Notes under the pieces: model-generated
What the model was told of the DNA's origin: nothing
The model's database searches: none
What the model saw: only the letters and a program-made list of their open reading frames with translations
Shown: piece after piece, positions 24,071 through 30,978 of the stretch
Layout: every line of letters begins with the position of its first letter
Numbering within the stretch: the first letter of the stretch is position 1
NCBI GenBank assembly: GCA_003221695.1
Contig: QHSX01000051.1
Span: 30,843 to 94,842 of the forward strand
Reading direction: 5' to 3'
DNA: 64,000 nucleotides
Source: Candidatus Rokuibacteriota bacterium
GTDB taxonomy: Bacteria > Methylomirabilota > Methylomirabilia > Rokubacteriales > CSP1-6
Translations under genes and position numbers: made by a program

Positions 24071-25032
24071 CAGCGTGCGGCCTCCTCGAGGGTGCGCCCG
24101 TACCAGGGCGCGTCTGGGAAGGTGATGGGGCGGATCGCCGGGAGCGTGACGCCGGCCTTTCGATAGGCGGCGACGTACGCCCGCCCGGCGACGGCGTCAC
24201 CGACCGCGCCGAGCTCCGCGGCGAGCGTCTCGGGCACCTCGCCGTCGCGGTCGAAGGCCCGCACGCCCTCGCCGAGGCCGCTGGCCACGAGCATCGCACG
24301 GTAGAAGGGGAGCGCGAGATAGCGTGCGAGCTCGGCCCGGAACGCCGCCCGCGCGCCCGCGACATCGCCGGTGACCGCGAGCGGCACCGCGGCGACGATC
24401 TCGAAGCCCACGAGCGTCTTGCCCGTTCGCCTCCGCCCGCGCTCGATCGCCGGCAGCGCGACCTCGCGCACGTAGGCGGGCGGGCAGAGCCAGAGGATCG
24501 CGCCGTCGGCGATCTCGCCCGCCAGCTCGAGCATCTTGCGGGAGAGCGCGGCGAGGTAGATGCGCGGCGCCGCCGGCCGCTCGGGGAGGGCGAGACTCCA
24601 CCGGACGCGGAAGTGCCGGCCCTCGAAGTCGGCGCCGGCGCCCAGGGCGCCCCGGAGCACGGCGACGTACTCGCGCATCACCGCGAGCGGCGCGTCGAGT
24701 GCGAGCCCGAGCATCGTCTCCATCGTTGCGCGGTGGCTCACGCCGATGCCGAGCGTGAAGCGCCCGCCCGTGATCTCGCTGAGTGTGAGAGCCGCCTGGG
24801 CCATCGCGACCGGGTGGCGCGGATAGATCGGGACGACGCCGACGCCCAGCCCGACGCGTGTGGTGGCCGCCCCGTACGCGGCGAGGACGAGGAACGAGTC
24901 GCGACCCAGGCCGTGAGTGAGCCAGACGCTCTCGTAGTCCAGGGCCTCGGCGCGCCGGGCGAGCTCCACCGCGGCGGAGAGGTCGCGCCCGGGGGTCAGG
25001 TAGGCGGCACGCCTCGGCTCAGCCAGGATCAC
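24067..25032 (-). CDS. LLM-class (luciferase-like) flavin-dependent oxidoreductase
   Basis: This 321-residue TIM-barrel oxidoreductase is of the bacterial luciferase/F420-reductase superfamily, with A-E-A-L-D-Y-E-S-V-W-L-T-H, G-V-V-P-I-Y-P-R-H-P-V, T-L-G-I-G-V-S-H-R and Y-L-A-A-L-S-R-K-M-L-E-L-A-G-E-I-A-D-G-A-I-L-W. F420 or FMN could be the cofactor. The open frame extends to 25131, but that extension is two copies of the dispersed repeat. GTG 25032 is the last codon of the repeat itself, so the repeat supplies both the start codon and an RBS-like GAGGCGAG. Confidence 0.83.
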   Translation of the reverse strand: MILAEPRRAAYLTPGRDLSAAVELARRAEALDYESVWLTHGLGRDSFLVLAAYGAATTRVGLGVGVVPIYPRHPVAMAQAALTLSEITGGRFTLGIGVSHRATMETMLGLALDAPLAVMREYVAVLRGALGAGADFEGRHFRVRWSLALPERPAAPRIYLAALSRKMLELAGEIADGAILWLCPPAYVREVALPAIERGRRRTGKTLVGFEIVAAVPLAVTGDVAGARAAFRAELARYLALPFYRAMLVASGLGEGVRAFDRDGEVPETLAAELGAVGDAVAGRAYVAAYRKAGVTLPAIRPITFPDAPWYGRTLEEAARW

Positions 25033-25115
25033 AGACTCGCCTCGCCTGCGGCTGCGGCTCGCACGGCCAGGATCCACAGACTCGCCTCGCCTTCGGCTGC
25101 GGCTCGCACGGCCAC
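25030..25115 (-). repeat. Two tandem copies (45-bp period) of the dispersed intergenic repeat
   Basis: Copies lie at 25030-25070 and 25075-25115, joined by GATC-containing linkers. They are nearly identical to each other and to 9684-9724. They occupy the entire gap between the HTH gene stop (25116) and the oxidoreductase start (25032), and the GTG of the last copy appears to serve as start codon. Confidence 0.85.
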
Positions 25116-25391
25116 TCAGTCGCGGATCCACGATTCCGCCAGCGGAATCGGGGGAGCGGCGCGGCGGCGCGCCCGTAGCGGGACCACGTTCGAGGAGCGC
25201 TCCCGGCTCGGCGCCAAGCGCAGCAGGCCCTCCACCTCCGTTCGGCGGTAGAGGCGTTGACGCCTGATCCCCTGGCGGTAGCTCCGGAGGACGCCACGGC
25301 TCACGTAGGCATAGAGCGTCGCGGGCTTGACGCCCAGCAGGCGCGCGGCCTCGCGCACGGTCAGGTACTCCTCGCCCTCGATGGTGACCAC
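25116..25391 (-). CDS. MerR/excisionase-like helix-turn-helix protein
   Basis: The 91-residue protein reads M-V-T-I-E-G-E-E-Y-L-T-V-R-E-A-A-R-L-L-G-V-K-P-A-T-L-Y-A-Y-V-S-R-G-V-L-R-S. That is a winged helix-turn-helix in residues 8-58, followed by a basic tail R-A-R-R-R. In several lineages such an HTH is fused to the N-terminus of citrate synthase; here it is divergent from a citrate synthase gene, so it is probably its regulator. The 112-nt divergent gap holds direct repeats and a TATAAT. Confidence 0.85.
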   Translation of the reverse strand: MVTIEGEEYLTVREAARLLGVKPATLYAYVSRGVLRSYRQGIRRQRLYRRTEVEGLLRLAPSRERSSNVVPLRARRRAAPPIPLAESWIRD

Positions 25392-25453
25392 CGTCGCCTC
25401 ACGCTAGCAGGGTCCCCGGACCCGGTCCAGCCACGAGTAGCTGTATCAATATA

Positions 25454-25471
25454 AATCAAGTATAATCAAGT
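25454..25471 (+). promoter_or_regulatory. Promoter with direct-repeat operator upstream of citrate synthase
   Basis: AATCAAGT occurs at 25454-25461 and again at 25464-25471, 10 bp apart (one helical turn). TATAAT at 25461-25466 overlaps them. This AT-rich block is the most AT-rich stretch in the surrounding kilobases. It sits 33 nt before the ATG at 25504 and 63 nt from the divergent HTH start, so it is a likely HTH-controlled promoter. Confidence 0.55.
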
Positions 25472-25503
25472 CTAGAAGAGACAGAGACCTCTCGGGAGGC
25501 GGC

Positions 25504-26655
25504 ATGGAGACGGCGTGGAAGGCGGGGCTCGAGGACGCGATCGCGGCGCGCTCCGCGATCTGCAGGGTGGACGGCGCGGCCGGGCGGCTCTACTACCGGG
25601 GCTACGAGATCGGCGAGCTGGCGGGGGCGGTGAGCTTCGAGGACGTGACGGCGCTGCTCTGGTTCGGCGAGCCGCCGCGCCCGTCGGAGGCGGTGGCCTT
25701 CGCCGCCCGCCTGCGGGCGGCGCGTGGCCTCCCGGCGCCGGTCCGAGCGCTCCTCGAGCGACTGCCGCGCGACACCCACCCGCTCGACGCGCTCCGGACG
25801 GCGGTGTCGCTCGCCGCCGCCCACGATCCCGACGCGCGCTCGAGCGATCGGGAGGCGAATCTGCGCAAGGCGGTCCGGCTGATGACCCTGGTGCCGGAGA
25901 CGGTCGCCGCATGGCAGCGGATCCGCACGGGGCATGCGCCGGTCGAGGCCCCGGGGGCGGAGTCCCACGCCGCGTACTTCCTCGAGCTGCTCGCGGGCCG
26001 CGCGCCCGCGCCCGAGGTGGCGCGGGTGCTCGACGTGGTCCTGACGCTCCATGCCGATCACGAGCTCAACGCCTCCACGTTCGCCGCGCGCGTCGCGGTC
26101 GCGACGCTCGCCGACCTCCACGCGGCCGTGGTGGCGGCGGTCGCGACGTTGAAGGGGCCCCGCCACGGCGGCGCCAACGAGGACGTCCTCGCAATGCTGC
26201 TCGAGATCGGCGACCCCGCGCGCGCAGAGGCTTTCGTCGAGCGGCGGCTCGCCGCGCGGGCGGCGCTCTCCAAGCAGGCACGCGGCGACCCGCAGGCGCG
26301 CGTGCCCGGCTTCGGCCACCGCGTCTACAAAGTCGACGACGCCCGCGCCCGCGTCCTACGCGGGATGGCGAAGTCCATGGCGGAGGCCACCGGTCGGCAA
26401 AGGCTCTTCGAGGTCGCCGAGCGCGTGGTCGACGCGGTGCGGGCGCGCACGACGCTGCCGGTGAACGTGGATTTCTTCTCGGCCGTCGTCTACGACGCAC
26501 TCGGCATTCCGCCGGACTTCTGCACCGCGATCTTCGCCGCGGGGCGGGTCGCGGGGTGGTGCGCCCACGCGCTGGAGCAGTACGCCGACAACCGGCTCAT
26601 CCGTCCCCGGGCCGCGTACATCGGCCCGGCGCCTCGTCCCTTCCCGGCACGCTAA
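25504..26655 (+). CDS. Citrate synthase family protein
   Basis: This 383-residue enzyme condenses an acyl-CoA (acetyl- or propionyl-CoA) with oxaloacetate or a related keto acid. It contains all the catalytic landmarks: H-A-D-H-E-L-N-A-S-T, G-P-R-H-G-G-A-N with the first catalytic His, G-F-G-H-R-V-Y-K with the second, and V-N-V-D-F-F with the catalytic Asp. GGAGG lies 4 nt before the ATG. Compared with the methylcitrate-cluster paralogue at 53931, it has Arg for Leu in G-P-x-H and an insertion S-K-Q-A-R-G-D-P-Q-A-R before G-F-G-H. The adjacent HTH gene suggests dedicated regulation. Confidence 0.9.
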   Translation: METAWKAGLEDAIAARSAICRVDGAAGRLYYRGYEIGELAGAVSFEDVTALLWFGEPPRPSEAVAFAARLRAARGLPAPVRALLERLPRDTHPLDALRTAVSLAAAHDPDARSSDREANLRKAVRLMTLVPETVAAWQRIRTGHAPVEAPGAESHAAYFLELLAGRAPAPEVARVLDVVLTLHADHELNASTFAARVAVATLADLHAAVVAAVATLKGPRHGGANEDVLAMLLEIGDPARAEAFVERRLAARAALSKQARGDPQARVPGFGHRVYKVDDARARVLRGMAKSMAEATGRQRLFEVAERVVDAVRARTTLPVNVDFFSAVVYDALGIPPDFCTAIFAAGRVAGWCAHALEQYADNRLIRPRAAYIGPAPRPFPAR

Positions 26656-26658
26656 ATC

Positions 26659-26727
26659 ATCGAAGGGGGCCTCGACGGCCCCCACCGAGCCACCCCCGGG
26701 ATCCGGTTGCGCCGGCGGAGCCGGCGC
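26659..26727. terminator. Two-hairpin bidirectional terminator-like element (copy E)
   Basis: Hairpin one pairs GGGGGCC (26665-26671) with GGCCCCC (26677-26683), with partial outer pairing from 26659. Hairpin two pairs GCGCCGGC (26709-26716) with GCCGGCGC (26720-26727). It lies between the convergent genes ending at 26655 and 26751. It is the same element as 17533-17602 read in the opposite orientation. Confidence 0.7.
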
Positions 26728-26750
26728 TCGGACCGCGATCCGGCGGGGCG

Positions 26751-27311
26751 CTAGCCGCGGAGGATCGAGACCTCCATCGCGTCGTCGCCGAAGTCGTGCT
26801 CGCGCGACTCCCAGCGTCCGGCGCTGGCGCGCACGTGCTCGAGGTACGGCGCCACGTCGCGGCGGAATACCCCGGTGTTGTCGGCGACGACGACCGCGCC
26901 CGGCACGAGCTTCGGCTCGAGCTGACGGAGATAGTCGAGGTAGTCTTCCTTGACGGCGTCGATGAAGACGAAGTCGAAGCGCCCGGACAGGAGCGGGAGG
27001 ACGCGCAGCGCGTCGCCGCCGACGACCTTGACCCGCCGGCCGAGCCCGGCGACCTCGAGGTTGCTCTTCACGAACTTCGCGAGATAGGGATTCGACTCCA
27101 CGCACGTCAGGCGGCCACGCGGCGGCAGCGCTCCGGCGATCAGGATCGCCGAGTAGCCGAGGAGGGAACCAATCTCGATCGCGCGCGTGGGCCGGTGGCG
27201 CTCGAGGAGGCGCCGGATCACGCGGCCCTTGGCCCGCCCGACGACGGGGATGTGCCAGAGCGTCGTCGCGCGGTCCATCAGCGCGAGCATGCGCCGCGCC
27301 CGTTTCGTCAC
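26751..27311 (-). CDS. O-methyltransferase family protein (SAM-dependent)
   Basis: The 186-residue Rossmann-fold methyltransferase has A-I-E-I-G-S-L-L-G-Y-S-A (SAM-binding motif I), C-V-E-S-N-P (acidic end of strand 2), F-D-F-V-F-I-D-A-V-K-E-D-Y (metal-binding Asp of the COMT-like class) and V-V-V-A-D-N-T-G-V-F. It would methylate a catechol-like or other hydroxyl group. The GTG start at 27311 overlaps the HMG-CoA lyase stop by 4 nt (GTGA). The substrate is unknown. Confidence 0.82.
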   Translation of the reverse strand: MTKRARRMLALMDRATTLWHIPVVGRAKGRVIRRLLERHRPTRAIEIGSLLGYSAILIAGALPPRGRLTCVESNPYLAKFVKSNLEVAGLGRRVKVVGGDALRVLPLLSGRFDFVFIDAVKEDYLDYLRQLEPKLVPGAVVVADNTGVFRRDVAPYLEHVRASAGRWESREHDFGDDAMEVSILRG

Positions 27312-28252
27312 GCCCGGAGTCGCGCCGCCACGGTGTCGGGGAGCGGGTACCGGCGCGTGGCTTTGCCCGCCTTGACGATCTGCCCGGGCAGCGTCCGTCC
27401 CACGATCGCCTGGACGCGCCGGGCGGCCGCGATGAGCTTGTCGAGGTCGATCCCGGTCTCGACGCCCATCGCCCCGAGGCAGTGGACGAGATCCTCGCTC
27501 GAGACGTTCCCCGAGGCGCCCGGCGCGAAGGGGCACCCGCCCAGGCCGCCGATGGAGGAATCGAAGTGCGTCACGCCGCACTCCATCGCGGCGAGGATGT
27601 TCGGGATCGCCATCGCCCGCGTGTCGTGCGTGTGGAGCGTCCACTCGACCCCCGGGAAGCGCGCGATCAGGTGGTCGAAGACGCGGGCGACCTGGCGTGG
27701 GTTGGCCATGCCCGTCGTGTCCGCGAGACCGACCGCGCGCGCGCCGATGTCCACGAGGCGGCGGACGACGCTCTCGAGGTGCGACAGGGGGACGTCGCCC
27801 TCGAAGGGGCAGCCGAAGGAGGTCGAGATGCCGCAGCCCACGTCCACCTTGGCCGGCTCGGCCACGCGCATGACCGCGGCGATTTTCTGGATCGACTCGC
27901 CGATCGTCATGTTCACGTTGGCGAGGTTGTGGCTCTCGCTCGCCGAGACGACGGTGTGGATCGCATCCACGCCCGCGTCCACCGCGCGCACCGCGCCTTT
28001 GTCGTTCGGCACCAGCGCCGCGTAGCGCGTCCCCGGCCGGCGGCGGATCTTCGCCATGACCTCCTCGGCGTCGCGCAGCTGGGGAACCACCTTGGGGTGG
28101 ACGAACGAGGTGACCTCGATCCGGGGCACGGCCGCCTCGGCGAGGAGGTTCACGACCTCGACCTTCAGCTCGGTCGGGATGAAGTCGGGCTCGATCTGGA
28201 AGCCGTCCCGGGTTCCCACTTCGCAGATCGTCACGCGCTCGGGGACCTTCAT
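27308..28252 (-). CDS. Hydroxymethylglutaryl-CoA lyase
   Basis: This 314-residue TIM-barrel lyase cleaves 3-hydroxy-3-methylglutaryl-CoA to acetyl-CoA and acetoacetate, the last step of leucine degradation. It shows E-V-G-T-R-D-G-F-Q (metal and substrate site), S-F-V-H-P-K-V-V-P-Q-L, T-H-D-T-R-A-M metal His residues, and G-G-L-G-G-C-P-F-A-P-G-A-S-G-N with the active-site Cys. GGAGG precedes the ATG at 28252 by 5 nt. It could act with the branched-chain importer and acyl-CoA operons of this window. Related lyases for other 3-hydroxyacyl-CoAs cannot be excluded. Confidence 0.9.
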   Translation of the reverse strand: MKVPERVTICEVGTRDGFQIEPDFIPTELKVEVVNLLAEAAVPRIEVTSFVHPKVVPQLRDAEEVMAKIRRRPGTRYAALVPNDKGAVRAVDAGVDAIHTVVSASESHNLANVNMTIGESIQKIAAVMRVAEPAKVDVGCGISTSFGCPFEGDVPLSHLESVVRRLVDIGARAVGLADTTGMANPRQVARVFDHLIARFPGVEWTLHTHDTRAMAIPNILAAMECGVTHFDSSIGGLGGCPFAPGASGNVSSEDLVHCLGAMGVETGIDLDKLIAAARRVQAIVGRTLPGQIVKAGKATRRYPLPDTVAARLRA

Positions 28253-28308
28253 GGTATCCTCCGACCTCGCCGTGCCCAACTCTAGCACGATGGACCCGAG
28301 GACGCTCC

Positions 28309-28334
28309 CCGAGCGGTCCAACGGCACCGCTCGG
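28309..28334. promoter_or_regulatory. Perfect 9-bp inverted repeat between HMG-CoA lyase and dps
   Basis: CCGAGCGGT (28309-28317) and ACCGCTCGG (28326-28334) flank an 8-nt loop in the 120-nt gap between divergent genes. It could be a protein operator controlling either gene or a hairpin in the dps leader. Position favours regulation rather than termination. Confidence 0.4.
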
Positions 28335-28372
28335 CGGGCGTCGCGCATCTAAAGGCCAGGAGGTCAGGCACC

Positions 28373-28846
28373 ATGAACCCGAACCTCGGGATGAGCGACG
28401 GCAGCCGTCAGAACGTCGTCACGATCCTCAACGACGTGCTCGCCGACGAGTACGTGCTCTACACCAAGACGCGGAACTATCACTGGAACGTGGTCGGTCC
28501 GCAGTTCAATGACCTGCACAAGTTCTTCGAGGCGCAGTACTCCGAGCTGAACGACATCGTGGACGACGTGGCCGAGCGGGCCCGCGCGCTCGGCGGCAGG
28601 GCCCTCGGCACCCTCGCCGAGTTCTCCCAGCACGCCCGGCTCAAGGAGCAGCCGGGCACCTACCCCGACGCCACGGGCATGCTGCGGGACCTCCTCGGGG
28701 ACCACGAGGCGGTGATCCGCCGGCTCCGCGAGGATCTCGAGGTCGTGATGGAGAAGCACCGTGACGCCGGGACCAACGACTTCCTCACGGGGCTCATGGA
28801 GCAGCACGAGAAGATGGCGTGGATGCTGCGCGCCTTCCTCGGCTAA
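28373..28846 (+). CDS. dps: Dps-family ferritin-like DNA protection protein
   Basis: The 157-residue four-helix protein has the Dps ferroxidase signature: Y-H-W-N-V (His37), D-L-H-K-F-F-E (His49) and D-D-V-A-E-R (Asp64, Glu68), with the 12- and 15-residue spacings of the family. Dps dodecamers oxidise and store iron with peroxide and protect DNA. AGGAGGT lies upstream of the ATG at 28373. The gene stands alone, divergent from HMG-CoA lyase, with an inverted repeat in its upstream region. Confidence 0.93.
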   Translation: MNPNLGMSDGSRQNVVTILNDVLADEYVLYTKTRNYHWNVVGPQFNDLHKFFEAQYSELNDIVDDVAERARALGGRALGTLAEFSQHARLKEQPGTYPDATGMLRDLLGDHEAVIRRLREDLEVVMEKHRDAGTNDFLTGLMEQHEKMAWMLRAFLG

Positions 28847-28874
28847 CCGCGGCGCTCGCTCCCCCCGACGCTGA

Positions 28875-30050
28875 CTAGTAGGAGCGCGGCAGCCCCAGGA
28901 CGTGCTCGCCGACGTACGCGAGCACGAGGTTGTTGTTGATCGGCGCGGTCTTGTAGAGGCGGCACTCGCGGAACTTGCGCTCGACGTCGTACTCCTCGGC
29001 GAACCCGTACCCGCCGTGGCAGTCGATACACGCGTTGGCCGCCTCCCACGCCGCCTCCGCCGCGAGGTACTTGGCCATGTTGGCCTCGGGCCCGCACGGC
29101 TGGCCGGCGTCGAACAGCGCGGCGGCCTTGTCGCGCATGAGCGCGGCCGCCTCGACGGAGGTGTGTGCCTTGGCGATGGGAAACTGCACGCCCTGGTTCG
29201 CGCCGATCGGCCGGCCGAAGATGACGCGCTGGCTCGAGTAGGCCACGGCCTTTTCGACGAACCAGCGGCCGTCCCCGATCGACTCCGACCCGACCAGGAT
29301 CCGCTCGGCGTTCATGCCGTCGAGGATGTAGGCGAAGCCCGCGCCCTCGTCACCGATCAGGCTGTCGGCCGGGATCTCGGCGTCGTCGAAGAAGAGCGCG
29401 TTCGTCGAATGGTTCATCATCATCCGAAGCGGGCGGACCTCGAGGCCTTTGAGGTTGCGGATGTCGACGAGGAAGACCGAGAGGCCGTCGGTCCGCCGCT
29501 TGACCTGGTCGACGGGCGTCGTGCGCGCCAGGAGCAGCATGAGGTCCGACTGGAGCACGCGCGAGATGAACATCTTGCGCCCGTTGACGATGTACCGGTC
29601 GTCCCGACGCACGGCGGTCGTCGCGAGTTTCGTGGTGTCCGACCCCGAGTTCGGCTCGGTCACGCCGAACGCCTGCAGTCGAAGCTCGCCGGTCGCGATC
29701 TTCGGCAGGTACTTCCGCTTCTGGTCCGCCGAGCCATGACGCAGGAGCGTGCCCATGATGTACATCTGCGCGTGGCAGGCCGCGGCGTTGCCGCCTGCGG
29801 CGTGGATCGTCTCGAGGATCAGGGCGCCCTCGGCCATGCCGAGCCCGGCGCCGCCGAACTCCTGTGGGATCAGCGCCGCCAGGTAGCCGGCCTGCGTGAG
29901 CTCCTTGACGAACTTCTCGGGATACTCGCGCCGCGCGTCGAGCTCGCGCCAGTACTCACCCGGATAGCGCCGGCAGATCTCGAGCACCCCCGCCCTGAGC
30001 GCCCGCTGGTCGTCCGTGAGCGTGAGGGGGATCATGGCCATCGTCGTCAT
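28875..30050 (-). CDS. Acyl-CoA dehydrogenase
   Basis: This 391-residue acyl-CoA dehydrogenase shows A-L-I-P-Q-E-F-G-G-A-G-L-G-M, F-G-V-T-E-P-N-S-G-S-D-T-T-K-L, F-I-S-R (FAD contact) and C-H-G-G-Y-G-F-A-E-E-Y-D-V-E-R-K-F-R. Near the end, where most members have Y-E-G-T with the catalytic Glu, it reads T-A-P-I-N-N-N-L, so it belongs to a divergent subgroup. It is 2 nt downstream of the crotonase gene, in an operon with a CoA-transferase. The substrate is probably a short or branched acyl-CoA. Confidence 0.88.
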   Translation of the reverse strand: MTTMAMIPLTLTDDQRALRAGVLEICRRYPGEYWRELDARREYPEKFVKELTQAGYLAALIPQEFGGAGLGMAEGALILETIHAAGGNAAACHAQMYIMGTLLRHGSADQKRKYLPKIATGELRLQAFGVTEPNSGSDTTKLATTAVRRDDRYIVNGRKMFISRVLQSDLMLLLARTTPVDQVKRRTDGLSVFLVDIRNLKGLEVRPLRMMMNHSTNALFFDDAEIPADSLIGDEGAGFAYILDGMNAERILVGSESIGDGRWFVEKAVAYSSQRVIFGRPIGANQGVQFPIAKAHTSVEAAALMRDKAAALFDAGQPCGPEANMAKYLAAEAAWEAANACIDCHGGYGFAEEYDVERKFRECRLYKTAPINNNLVLAYVGEHVLGLPRSY

Positions 30051-30052
30051 CC

Positions 30053-30847
30053 CTATCGGCCCTTGAACTGCGGCTTGCGCTTCTCGTTGAAGGCGCGGAC
30101 ACCCTCGAGCCGGTCCTCGGTCACCACGGTGGCATTGTACGCCTCGATCGCCAGGATCATCGCGGTGTCGAGGTCCGTCTCCAGACCGTAGGCGATCGCC
30201 TTCTTGGCCTGCCGGATAGCGATCGGGCCGTTCCGCGCGATCGTCTCGGCGAGCTCGAGCGCCTTCGCGCGCGCCCCGCCTCGGGCGACGAGGTGATTGA
30301 CGAGCCCTGCGGCCTTCGCCTCGTCGGCCTTCATGCGTCGCCCCGTGAAGATCAGCTCCTTGGCAAGCGGCGCGCCGAGGATCCGCGGCAGGAGCTGGGT
30401 GCCCCCGATCCCCGGGAAGATCCCGAGCGTCGTCTCGGGCACGCCGAACACCGCCGTCTCGCTCGCGACGATGAAATCCGCGAGGACCGCGAGCTCGCAG
30501 CCACCGGCGAGGGCGAAGCCCTCGACGGCGGCGATCACGGGCACCGGGGTCTTCAGTATACGGAACGCCGCCCGCTCGAAGATGACGTGCTGGGCGCGCC
30601 ACACCTCGTCCGTCATCTCGTTGCGTTCCTTGAGGTCGCCGCCCGCGCAGAACGCGCGGTCGCCGGCGCCCGTGACGACGACCGCACGGACGAGGGGGTC
30701 GTGGTGGAGGCCCTCGAAGCAGGCGAGGAGGTCCTCGCCCATCGCGGTGTTCATCGCGTTCATCTGCTCCGGGCGGTTGAGCGTCACGGTCGCCACGAAG
30801 CCGTCGGCCGAGCGCTCGACGAGCAGGTGGCGGTACGGCGCCGTCAT
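30053..30847 (-). CDS. Enoyl-CoA hydratase/isomerase family protein
   Basis: This 264-residue crotonase has both catalytic glutamates: A-G-G-C-E-L-A and F-G-V-P-E-T-T, then F-P-G-I-G-G-T-Q-L-L. The C-terminal K-R-K-P-Q-F-K-G ending is typical of this branch. Its ATG overlaps the stop of a 44-codon smORF (30844-30978) as ATGA. That smORF in turn overlaps the upstream CoA-transferase stop, so translation may be relayed across all three frames. With the CoA-transferase and acyl-CoA dehydrogenase it makes a second acyl-CoA degradation operon. Confidence 0.9.
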   Translation of the reverse strand: MTAPYRHLLVERSADGFVATVTLNRPEQMNAMNTAMGEDLLACFEGLHHDPLVRAVVVTGAGDRAFCAGGDLKERNEMTDEVWRAQHVIFERAAFRILKTPVPVIAAVEGFALAGGCELAVLADFIVASETAVFGVPETTLGIFPGIGGTQLLPRILGAPLAKELIFTGRRMKADEAKAAGLVNHLVARGGARAKALELAETIARNGPIAIRQAKKAIAYGLETDLDTAMILAIEAYNATVVTEDRLEGVRAFNEKRKPQFKGR

Positions 30848-30978
30848 TGGAGCGGGCCGCGCGAGGCCGGAAGACTCCGTGGGAGTGCGAAGCCGCAGCG
30901 CGTCCGACGCGCGAGGCGAGCCTGTGTGAGTCGGCCTGAGCGAGGTGCGGCGCGGCTCCGGTCTGCTATTGCCGTCAT
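30844..30978 (-). CDS. Intercistronic mosaic smORF C (44 aa)
   Basis: ATG 30978 overlaps the CoA-transferase stop (ATGA) and the TGA stop overlaps the crotonase ATG (ATGA), so this frame bridges the two genes exactly. The peptide begins M-T-A-I-A-D-R-S-R-A-A and ends S-R-G-P-L-Q; it is Arg/Ala/Leu-rich with no recognised domain. Its DNA shares blocks with smORFs at 45413-45517 and 53817-53906. It also contains, in inverted orientation, the repeat core ending GAGGCGAG-C-CTGTG (about 30881-30935). It may be a coupling leader rather than a stable protein. Confidence 0.45.
   Translation of the reverse strand: MTAIADRSRAAPRSGRLTQARLARRTRCGFALPRSLPASRGPLQ

Noticed and set aside
25515..28025. An 836-codon plus-strand frame over citrate synthase and HMG-CoA lyase
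   Set aside because: It is an out-of-frame shadow of the citrate synthase and antisense to two real genes.
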